From Erysipelotrichaceae bacterium (GTDB taxonomy: Bacteria; Bacillota_I; Bacilli_A; Erysipelotrichales; Erysipelotrichaceae): a stretch of DNA of 22,184 nt. The notes beneath the pieces were generated by a model, which worked only from the letters and a program-made list of their open reading frames with translations, searched no databases and was not told the DNA's origin. The DNA lies in assembly GCA_017561615.1 (NCBI GenBank), contig JAFZBT010000112.1, positions 1-22,184 on the forward strand. The letters are read 5' to 3'. A program made the position numbers and the translations under genes. This document shows positions 15,971 to 22,184 of this stretch, piece after piece; the first letter of the stretch is position 1, and the number at the start of each line of letters is the position of its first letter.

Positions 15971-16657
15971 ATGGAAAGAATCATCAGAGGCGTCATATTT
16001 GACATGGACGGGGTCATTACCGACTCCGAAGTATATGCCCGCAAGGCCTATCAGCAGATCTGCCAGGAAAAAGGCATCGAATACGATGACTCCTTTTACT
16101 CCCGGCTTTTCGGCATCAACTACGACTACGCCCACAAGCTGTTCATGAAATACTACGGTCCTGATGAGGAATTCATAACCTCACTGCAGGACGGCTATCT
16201 CACCTTGCTGATGCAGTGGCTGGCTGAAGGCAAGGTGCCCTATAAGAAGGGCGCCATCGAGCTGCTGACCTATCTCAATGAACACCGTTTTCCGATGTGC
16301 CTGGCGACTTCCTCCGGCCCCCGGAAGGTCGCGCTGGCCTTTAATTCCCACGGCCTGGAAGTGCCCTTTGAGCACATCGTCACCGGCGAAGAGGTCACCC
16401 GCTCCAAGCCTGACCCGGAGATCTTCCTGAAGTCCGCCGCCAAGATGGAGCTGGCCATCGAAGACTGCCTGGTCGTCGAGGACTCCATTCAGGGCATCAG
16501 CGCCGCCATCGCCTGCAACGCCATTTCCTGCATGGTTCCCGACCTGATGCCTCCCACCGAAGAGATCATTCAGAAGGTCTGCTACATCAAAAAGGACCTG
16601 CTTGAGGTCCTGGAACTGCTTAAACCGTACGTAAGCCCTTCGGCAGACGGTTCTTGA
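15971..16657 (+). CDS. HAD-IA family phosphatase/phosphomutase-like protein
   Basis: A 228-residue HAD of the beta-phosphoglucomutase-like group. Motif I is FDMDGVITDSE (Asp11, Asp13), motif II is LATSSGP, motif III Lys lies in RSKPDPEIF and motif IV is VVEDSIQGISAA. The small helical cap lies between motifs I and II. Members act on sugar phosphates, including beta-glucose 1-phosphate, but the substrate here is not readable. It is the only plus-strand gene in the right two-thirds of the window. Its last 38 bases overlap the end of the rRNA methyltransferase gene tail to tail. The start is fixed by motif I, since no later Met could keep it. Confidence 0.92.
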   Translation: MERIIRGVIFDMDGVITDSEVYARKAYQQICQEKGIEYDDSFYSRLFGINYDYAHKLFMKYYGPDEEFITSLQDGYLTLLMQWLAEGKVPYKKGAIELLTYLNEHRFPMCLATSSGPRKVALAFNSHGLEVPFEHIVTGEEVTRSKPDPEIFLKSAAKMELAIEDCLVVEDSIQGISAAIACNAISCMVPDLMPPTEEIIQKVCYIKKDLLEVLELLKPYVSPSADGS

Positions 16658-17924
16658 TCTGACTTCCGTCCGACTTGCCAAAACCGATCGGCACCCCGCG
16701 GTAAGTGATCTGAACGTAGCCTTTAGGCACGTCAATGAATAATGACTCGCCTCTTAAATAGCGGCTGACATCTTCAGCATCTGCGATCTCGCAGGTGTTT
16801 TTTAATCCGGTAAAGCTGATGAAGAAGTGGTGATGAGGCTCCAGCCGGCCCTTGACCAGTTCACCCAGCAGGATGCCCTGACGCAGGATGCTGGCCTTCA
16901 GATCGTAAAGGGGCTGTAAGGAAACGTATACCCTCTCATTTATGATGGTGTATTTAAGATCTTCTCTTCCCACTTCTTTGAGAAATCCGTCAACTTTCTT
17001 ATCATGACCGTAGTTCAGCTGCCTGAGCTTGACCGCTGCTACCTCAGATGTCCGGATCATCCGGGCCACGAAGTGCCCTTCTCCGCCCTGCCAGGGGAAA
17101 GCCCGGCGGCTCAGTCTTCTTTCATCAAAGCCTGGCTGGCCGCAGCTTAAGCCGCTGGCCGTCAGTTCAAAATCCGGATGTTCCTTCAGAAAGACTTCAA
17201 CGACATCCTCGTCTTCCTGCCGGCTGAAAGTGCAGGTGGAATAGACCAGCGTGCCGCCGCTCTTTACTGTCTGAGCAGCCTGCTCGAGTATGGCCAGCTG
17301 GCGGCGGGCGCAGGCCCTGACGTTTCCTTCGGTATAGTCCGCCACGCTTTCCGGATACTTGCGGAACATGCCGGAACCGGAACAGGGAGCATCGACCAGT
17401 ACCTTGTCGCACACGCCCCGCAGCTGGGGGCAGAGGTTTTCAACGGTGCTGTTAGTCAGCAGATAATTGCCGGCTCCCCATCTTTCCAGGTTGGAAAGCA
17501 GGGTATTGGCCCGCTTGCGGTCGTACTCGTTGCTGAAGAGGAAACCGGTATTGTTCAGCCGGCTCAGGATCTGGGTGCTCTTACCGCCGGGAGCCCCGCA
17601 GAGGTCCAGAACGACATCGCCTTCCCGGACGTCCAGGGCGTTGACCGCCATGGTGGCGCTGGGTTCCTGCAGGTAGTACAGCCCGGCCAGATGGAAGGGA
17701 TGCTTGCCCGGCTTCTGCTCGTCTTCAAGGTAATAGGTGTCTTCATCAAACGGCACCGGCTCTCCCAGGGCGATCTCGCTGGCGATCAGTTTTTTCTCAC
17801 CCTTGAGAGGGTTGACGCGCAGCGACTTGTAAAGCGGCTCATCAAAAGAGGCTACGAGCCTGTCGTAGTCTTCTTTCAATAATTCCTTCATCTGATCAAG
17901 ATAAAACCGGTTTTCGATTTTCAT
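16620..17924 (-). CDS. rsmF: RsmF/NOL1-NOP2-Sun family rRNA cytosine-C5 methyltransferase
   Basis: A SAM-dependent enzyme making 5-methylcytosine in rRNA. The Rossmann core has the SAM loop DLCGAPGGKS (107-116), motif IV DAPCSGSG with Cys181, and motif VI YSTCTFSR with Cys231; the pair of cysteines is the NOL1/NOP2/Sun signature, Cys231 being the expected nucleophile. The N-terminal YYLQEPSA segment and a C-terminal RsmF-like/PUA-like domain (about 310-434) fit RsmF/YebU relatives of about 450 residues. The start lies 4 bases after the uppP stop with only a weak site, suggesting coupling. The precise target base is inferred by family. It overlaps the opposing HAD gene by 38 bases. Confidence 0.9.
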   Translation of the reverse strand: MKIENRFYLDQMKELLKEDYDRLVASFDEPLYKSLRVNPLKGEKKLIASEIALGEPVPFDEDTYYLEDEQKPGKHPFHLAGLYYLQEPSATMAVNALDVREGDVVLDLCGAPGGKSTQILSRLNNTGFLFSNEYDRKRANTLLSNLERWGAGNYLLTNSTVENLCPQLRGVCDKVLVDAPCSGSGMFRKYPESVADYTEGNVRACARRQLAILEQAAQTVKSGGTLVYSTCTFSRQEDEDVVEVFLKEHPDFELTASGLSCGQPGFDERRLSRRAFPWQGGEGHFVARMIRTSEVAAVKLRQLNYGHDKKVDGFLKEVGREDLKYTIINERVYVSLQPLYDLKASILRQGILLGELVKGRLEPHHHFFISFTGLKNTCEIADAEDVSRYLRGESLFIDVPKGYVQITYRGVPIGFGKSDGSQIKNRLPKGLRTV

Positions 17925-17928
17925 TTAC

Positions 17929-18756
17929 CTATTTCTTCAAGAATCTGAAGTAGACGATGACCAGGATGCCTAACAGGATCCGGTAGACGCCGAAGAGCTT
18001 GAAGTCGTGTTTCTTGATGTAGTTCATGAAGAAGCGGATCCCGAAGATGGAGACCACAAAGGCCACCAGGAAACCGATGCTCATCAATCCCCATTCAGCC
18101 ATGGTGAAGGCAAAGCCGCACTTCAGAAGCTTCAGCAGGGAAGCGCCGGCCATGACCGGAATGGCGACAAAGAAACTGAACTCGGCTACCGCAGCCCGGT
18201 CGCACCCCAGCATCCGGCCGCCCAGAATGGTACTGCCGGAACGGGAGGTACCGGGAATCAGCGCCAGGACCTGGAACAGACCGATGTTGGCGGCGGTGAG
18301 AAAGTCAATGTCATCGGTGGTCTTCATAGTGATGCGGATGTGCAGGCTTTCCACGATCAGAAAGGCAATGCCGTAGACGATCAGGGCAACGGCGATGGCT
18401 GTCGGATTGTAGAACAGCTCGTCGACCTTGTCTTCAAACAGCACGCCGACCACGCCGACAGGAATGCAGGCGACCAGGATCTTGAACAGCAGCAGCCAGG
18501 TATTCTTTCTTTCTTCCTTTGTCTTGGAGCGGAAATAGAAAGGCCACAGCTTGCGGAAATAGAGAATGACAACGGCCAGGATGGAGCCCAGCTGGATGAC
18601 AACGAAAAAGGTATTGATGAAAGTCTCCGAACCGGCCATCTGCAGAAACTCATTGACCAGGATCATGTGACCGCTGGAAGAGATCGGCAGCCATTCGGTA
18701 ATTCCCTGGACGATGCCCAGTACTACTGCTTTCAAAGCTTCCCATAAATAACTCAT
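17929..18756 (-). CDS. uppP: Undecaprenyl-diphosphatase
   Basis: UppP (BacA) removes a phosphate from undecaprenyl diphosphate to recycle the lipid carrier for cell-wall synthesis and confers bacitracin tolerance. Conserved parts are GITEWLPISSSGH (18-30, with catalytic Glu21) and LIPGTSRSGST (167-176, with Arg172). At least seven hydrophobic segments make it an integral membrane protein; length 275 is typical. A promoter overlaps the preceding terminator, and a purine-rich AAGAGG precedes the start. It is likely co-transcribed with rsmF. Confidence 0.97.
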   Translation of the reverse strand: MSYLWEALKAVVLGIVQGITEWLPISSSGHMILVNEFLQMAGSETFINTFFVVIQLGSILAVVILYFRKLWPFYFRSKTKEERKNTWLLLFKILVACIPVGVVGVLFEDKVDELFYNPTAIAVALIVYGIAFLIVESLHIRITMKTTDDIDFLTAANIGLFQVLALIPGTSRSGSTILGGRMLGCDRAAVAEFSFFVAIPVMAGASLLKLLKCGFAFTMAEWGLMSIGFLVAFVVSIFGIRFFMNYIKKHDFKLFGVYRILLGILVIVYFRFLKK

Positions 18757-18786
18757 ATCCAGAACCTCTTAATTACGTACTCATTA

Positions 18787-18815
18787 ATTGTACCTTAAAA
18801 CCGCTCACTGAACAA
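18787..18815 (-). promoter_or_regulatory. Promoter of uppP, embedded in the upstream terminator
   Basis: On the minus strand TACAAT (18792-18787) lies 17 bases after TTGTTC (18815-18810). The -35 element lies in the loop and stem of the terminator hairpin of the lipoprotein hydrolase gene. Confidence 0.5.
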
Positions 18816-18827
18816 TCAGGAGCGGTT
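18796..18827 (-). terminator. Terminator of the lipoprotein hydrolase gene
   Basis: AACCGCTC (minus strand, 18827-18820) pairs with GAGCGGTT (18806-18799), and the stem continues inward through CTGA/TCAG with one bulged base to a 4-base loop. TTTT follows. It begins 4 bases after the stop codon. Confidence 0.88.
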
Positions 18828-18831
18828 CATC

Positions 18832-20313
18832 TTATTTACTGAAGAAGTCAAACAGCCTCTGGCGGTAGTCAGGGGCCATGTCGAAAGCGGCGTGGCCGTA
18901 GCCGTCATACTCGTACCAGCTGAAGTTTTCCTTTCCTTCCATGACGCTGACGATCTGTTTCAGGGCCTCAGATCCCAGAACGGCGTCATCGGCTGAGCCG
19001 ATGGCCATAAAAGGACACTGGATCTGCGGCAGTCTGTCCAGCACGTCAAAGCCCCTGGTTCCCTTAGCCAGGATGACGAACTTCTCAAATTCCGGCTTGC
19101 TGACGGGCTTGCCCAGATCAGCCAGGACCTGCTTGTACTGCTCAAAGACTTCCGGCGCGTACAGCTTGCGGCCGAAGTCCACATACAGTTCTTCGCCCTT
19201 TTCGGCTTCGGCCAGGGCGATCCATTCATTGATGGCCGTCATCTGATCATCATCAACCCTGGCGGCTGAGGAGCCGATGGCCAGCCTGCTGACCAGTTCG
19301 GGATGCTCAAGGGCGATCACCAGAGCCATCATGCCGCCCTGGGAAGCGCCGAACAGGCAGACATCATGCAGGTCCATCTGCAGCATCACCGAAGCGGTAT
19401 CTTCAGCCATCTGCCAGACGGAATAGTCTTCCGGAACAACGGAACGGCGGTCGAAGACGTAAACGGTATAGTCTTCCTGGAACACGGCATATTCGTCGGC
19501 AATGGCCTGGGCGGAAGGCATGACGCTGCCGATGGACAGCCCCGGCAGAATGACCATGGTCTTTTCGCCCTCTCCAAAGCGGAAGTATTGCATGGTGAAG
19601 TCGTAGGCTTCAAATCTTTCTATCTGAATCATCGGTTCAAATTCCTCCGTATAATCCGGACCATAGTAATCCTCAGAACTTTGCGGATAGCCATCGCCCT
19701 TCCAGGTTTCCGTATGGCGATGAAGGATCTCACCTTTCTGATCATAGGTCGTGGTGATCCAGGTACGGCTGCCGTCGGCATTGACCAGCCACTGCTGATC
19801 CGAAGACAGCGTTCCGTCACCTTCATAGTAAGCGCTGCGGCTCATTTCGCCGGTCTTTTCATCAAATTCAAATTCTTCATAACCCAACAGGGTCTCCCGG
19901 CCTTCGGTGCTGTATTCAGCGTACCGGCTGATCTTTCCGTCCGGCCTGAACTCCGAGGAGGTCAGCTGGTACAGGGTCCCATCGTAGAGGTAATGGTATG
20001 ATCTTAATCCCTTGAGGAAGTCCCCTTCATAACTGTTCAGCGTATGAAGATGATGATGCATTCGGGGATCTGGATCGTTGACGTACCAATAATCGTGGAT
20101 CTCCTGAACCAGGCCGTCACGGTCATAGACAAGGATCAGATAATTTTCGCACTGCTGTTCGAACTCTTCGTTCCGCTCTCTGCCCTGCCATAACAGCCGG
20201 CTGTATTCATCATAGTACCGGTATTCCTCGTGAGCCACCCTGCTCGGATAGCAGCCGGTCAGAACGCTGACCATTATCAGCGCGGCCAGCATCATCAGAA
20301 TGCGTCTCTTCAT
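18832..20313 (-). CDS. Lipoprotein with N-terminal YD-like region and alpha/beta hydrolase domain
   Basis: A 493-residue secreted lipoprotein: signal peptide and lipobox LTGC (Cys21). Residues 25-230 are Tyr/Asp-rich with repeated strand-turn units (such as YDQKGEI, YEGDGTL, LVYDRDG) resembling YD/RHS-type or MORN-like repeats. Residues 240-493 form an alpha/beta hydrolase: nucleophile Ser324 in FGASQGG, Asp442 or Asp443 in GSADD, and His474 in GYGHAAF. The enzyme would act on the outer face of the membrane, perhaps as an esterase or peptidase; substrate unknown. A GGGGTGA site precedes the start. The gene follows the nucleoside hydrolase pair after a hairpin; no functional link is evident. 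Confidence 0.88.
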   Translation of the reverse strand: MKRRILMMLAALIMVSVLTGCYPSRVAHEEYRYYDEYSRLLWQGRERNEEFEQQCENYLILVYDRDGLVQEIHDYWYVNDPDPRMHHHLHTLNSYEGDFLKGLRSYHYLYDGTLYQLTSSEFRPDGKISRYAEYSTEGRETLLGYEEFEFDEKTGEMSRSAYYEGDGTLSSDQQWLVNADGSRTWITTTYDQKGEILHRHTETWKGDGYPQSSEDYYGPDYTEEFEPMIQIERFEAYDFTMQYFRFGEGEKTMVILPGLSIGSVMPSAQAIADEYAVFQEDYTVYVFDRRSVVPEDYSVWQMAEDTASVMLQMDLHDVCLFGASQGGMMALVIALEHPELVSRLAIGSSAARVDDDQMTAINEWIALAEAEKGEELYVDFGRKLYAPEVFEQYKQVLADLGKPVSKPEFEKFVILAKGTRGFDVLDRLPQIQCPFMAIGSADDAVLGSEALKQIVSVMEGKENFSWYEYDGYGHAAFDMAPDYRQRLFDFFSK

Positions 20314-20339
20314 AAATCAATCACCCCATTACCGACAAG

Positions 20340-20360
20340 GCAGAAGCCTTAAGCTTCTGC
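20340..20360 (-). repeat. Inverted repeat between nucleoside hydrolase and hydrolase genes
   Basis: GCAGAAGC and GCTTCTGC form a perfect 8-bp stem with a 5-base loop. No T-run follows on either strand, so it is a weak terminator at best. It may serve as a transcript end or RNA-stabilising element. It shares the AGAAGCCTT core with the hairpin at 11638-11667. Confidence 0.6.
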
Positions 20361-20388
20361 GGTTGTCACATTAAATCATGCCTTTCTT

Positions 20389-21348
20389 TCAGGCGTATTT
20401 CTCATCCAGGTACTTCAAGGCGTCGAAGAGGACCTGAACGAACTCTTCTCTGTTGACGTGGGTCAGCACGGTCTTGGGATCTTCGCACTTCTCCACATGG
20501 GCCCCGCCCCTGAAGTCGCACACCGTGCAGCCCCGGCAGTACTTGCCGTCGGTCTCAATATCCACTCTCAGCTGCTGGGTCTCAAACAGTTCCGGCCTCA
20601 TCAGATAGATGATCGGGGTCATGTCGTAGATGACGACCCGATCCCAGCCGTTTTTGGCGCAGTAGCGGCCATAGTATTCAAACAGATCATAGGCAAAGCG
20701 GGAGACCTTGCCGCCCTTCAGGAACTCCTGCTGCTCGGTAAACAGCACGCCGCCTTCGTCGCAGCATTCCGTGGGCGCCATGATGATCGGCAGACCGCTG
20801 TCAAAGACGATCCTGGCACAGTCGGGATCCTGGAAGATGTTGAACTCAGCCTTGGCCAGGATGTTGCCGCCGTAGATCGAACCGCCCATCAAGGCGATGC
20901 ATTCGATCTTTTCCTTCAGATGCGGATAGGTCTTCAGAAACAGACCGACGTTGGTCAGCGGTCCCAGAGGGATGATCGTGACCTTTTCGTTCGCTTCCTC
21001 GATGGCCTTGCGCATGAACTCAATGGCGTGCAGCCCGGTAACCTTGCTTACCGGTTCGGGAAGAACGGGACCGTCCATGCCGCTGTCGCCGTGCACGAAG
21101 CCGGCCGTCTGCACCGGCCGTAGCAGCGGGTCGCTGTAGCCGGCGGAAACGGGAATGCCCTTAACGCCCAGGTAGTCGAACATCCTGAGCACGTTTTTGG
21201 TAACCTTGTCGATGGTCTGGTTGCCGGCCACGGTGGTAACGCCCAGAATCTCAAAGAGTTCCGGGTGGGCCAGGGCCACCAGCAGGGCCACGGCGTCATC
21301 GTGACCGGGGTCACAGTCAATGATCACTTTTCTCTTCTTTACTATCAT
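20389..21348 (-). CDS. Nucleoside hydrolase-family protein (non-classical, Tyr at catalytic position)
   Basis: A 319-residue member of the inosine-uridine nucleoside hydrolase superfamily, which cleaves the N-glycosidic bond of ribonucleosides. The calcium-binding DCDPGHDDA (11-19), His86 in FVHGDSGMDG, PLGPLTN (127-133), EFN and Asp242 are present. Position 241, His in classical enzymes of this type, is Tyr (IYDMTP), and the usual VTH-like segment reads TECCDEG. The C-terminal part has an unusual CRGCTVC cysteine cluster. The start overlaps the upstream gene's stop (TAATG) with an AGAGG site nearby. It and its upstream paralogue probably work together in purine/pyrimidine salvage, though activity must be regarded as unproven. 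Confidence 0.9.
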   Translation of the reverse strand: MIVKKRKVIIDCDPGHDDAVALLVALAHPELFEILGVTTVAGNQTIDKVTKNVLRMFDYLGVKGIPVSAGYSDPLLRPVQTAGFVHGDSGMDGPVLPEPVSKVTGLHAIEFMRKAIEEANEKVTIIPLGPLTNVGLFLKTYPHLKEKIECIALMGGSIYGGNILAKAEFNIFQDPDCARIVFDSGLPIIMAPTECCDEGGVLFTEQQEFLKGGKVSRFAYDLFEYYGRYCAKNGWDRVVIYDMTPIIYLMRPELFETQQLRVDIETDGKYCRGCTVCDFRGGAHVEKCEDPKTVLTHVNREEFVQVLFDALKYLDEKYA

Positions 21349-22184
21349 TACTCATACCTCTCATCCAGTATCCGGAAGCTCTCGAAGAATGTCCGGGAGA
21401 ACTGTTCCCGGTCGCAGTCCAACAGAACTTCCCTGGGGTTGATGACCTCGGGCAGATAGACCGGCCCGCGCTCGTCGCAGACGGTCATGCCCAATGTCAC
21501 TTCCCCCTTTATCTCCACCTCAACATGATACTGCTTTACCTTGAAGATCTCCGGCTTCAGCAGGTACATGATCGGGGTAACGTCAAATATCGGAATGCGG
21601 TCCCAGTTGTTCTTATAGGCATACTGGCTGTAGAAGTCCAGGATGCTCTTCAGCAGCCTGGTCCCCTTACCTTCAGCCTTCAATTCTTCAATGTCCTTTA
21701 ACAGGATCGCTCCGGCAAAGCAGGCTTCGATGCCGGCCATCGAGATCTTCAATGGTGAATCGAAGACGATCTTGGCTGCTTCGGGGTCATGGTAGATGTT
21801 GAACTCGCTTTTCGGCAGGGCATTGCCCAGTGAGAAGCAGCCGCCCATCATGACCAGCCTTTCGATCTTATCCAGTACTTCCGGGTAAGTCTTGATCAGC
21901 ATGGCGATGTTGGTCAGCGGGCCCATGGAGACGATCTCCACCTTTTCCTCACTGTTTTCCAGCACATCCTTCAGATATTCCACCGCGTGTTTCTTTTCCA
22001 CGCTGCGTTCGCTCTCCTTCAGGAAGGGAGCCCCATCCAGGCCGGTTTGGCCATGGAACTGGTAAGCCAGATGCAGCGGCCTGGTCAGCGGCTGATCGTA
22101 GCCCTGAGCTACCGGGATCTCTACGCCGAAATAGTCCTGAACCTTCAGGGCGTTACGGCTGCAGTTTTCTACGGTCGCGTTGCC
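21348..22184 (-). CDS. Nucleoside hydrolase-family protein, 5' end beyond the window
   Basis: This is a paralogue of the next gene down. The frame stays open to the window edge, and the edge residues (GNATVENCSRNALKVQDYFG) align with residues about 42-61 of the complete paralogue, so about 40 residues are missing. The in-frame GTG at 22001 is not the start. Landmarks are FHGQTGLDG, SMGPLTNIAM and EFNIYHDPEAAKIVFD. The position of the classical catalytic His before Asp reads Phe (IFDVTP), and the segment that is usually VTH-like reads IEACFAG. The stop TAA overlaps the next gene's ATG by one base. Substrate is not predictable. Confidence 0.9.
   Translation of the reverse strand, partial: GNATVENCSRNALKVQDYFGVEIPVAQGYDQPLTRPLHLAYQFHGQTGLDGAPFLKESERSVEKKHAVEYLKDVLENSEEKVEIVSMGPLTNIAMLIKTYPEVLDKIERLVMMGGCFSLGNALPKSEFNIYHDPEAAKIVFDSPLKISMAGIEACFAGAILLKDIEELKAEGKGTRLLKSILDFYSQYAYKNNWDRIPIFDVTPIMYLLKPEIFKVKQYHVEVEIKGEVTLGMTVCDERGPVYLPEVINPREVLLDCDREQFSRTFFESFRILDERYE

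Noticed and set aside
20500..20545. Cysteine cluster of the nucleoside hydrolase as an Fe-S or zinc site
   Set aside because: CxxCxxC lies in what should be a beta-strand region of a well-known fold without such a site; spacing alone is not enough evidence, so it is only noted.
21999..22001. GTG at 22001 as the start of the upstream nucleoside hydrolase
   Set aside because: The frame and family similarity continue without a break to the window edge, so the gene is cut by the window rather than starting there.

Overview
The window reads as a chromosomal segment of a GC-rich member of the Bacillota, most likely near the Erysipelotrichia. Three things point there: the order polA, mutM, coaE, dnaB, dnaI, which is typical of Bacilli and relatives; the DnaB/DnaI primosomal pair; and the adjacent pfkA-pyk genes. 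Strong AGGAGG-type ribosome binding sites occur throughout. Almost all genes are on the minus strand. Coding density is very high and no gene-free stretch exceeds about 120 bases. I see no mobile element, CRISPR array, tRNA or rRNA.

Layout, low to high coordinate. (1) 1-1357, plus strand: the end of a DUF362-family gene with an in-frame amber stop at 43-45, a terminator, then a helix-turn-helix regulator with its own promoter. (2) 7593 down to 1355, minus strand: a tight six-gene operon, dnaB, dnaI, pfkA, pyk, an M29 aminopeptidase and a small single-pass membrane protein. It joins replication restart/initiation with lower glycolysis and closes with a terminator. (3) 12630 down to 7625, minus strand: a lipoprotein shaped like a ZnuA/PsaA metal-binding protein but lacking the metal ligands, then polA, then a one-chain MutM-CoaE fusion, then a strong terminator. 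(4) 15851 down to 12686, minus strand: a nitroreductase, two overlapping Cof-type HAD phosphatases, two 37-38 residue membrane peptides that I translated directly, and radC. The first peptide's ribosome binding site lies in the 3' arm of a terminator-like hairpin. (5) 15971-16657, plus strand: a lone HAD phosphatase whose promoter implies leaderless mRNA, with a 12-bp palindrome over the -35 element. It overlaps the next gene tail to tail. (6) 18756 down to 16620, minus strand: uppP and an RsmF-type rRNA cytosine methyltransferase. (7) 22184 down to 18832, minus strand: two paralogous nucleoside hydrolases (the first cut by the window edge) and a lipoprotein alpha/beta hydrolase.

Most genes are housekeeping. 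The points worth a second look are the MutM-CoaE fusion and its amber-separated in-frame neighbours, the ligand-less metal-binding-protein homologue, the attenuator-like hairpin over the small-peptide/radC cluster, the leaderless HAD promoter, an Asn at a normally Arg catalytic position of PfkA, and two nucleoside hydrolases without the classical catalytic histidine. Family assignments come from motif recognition by eye; no database search was run.
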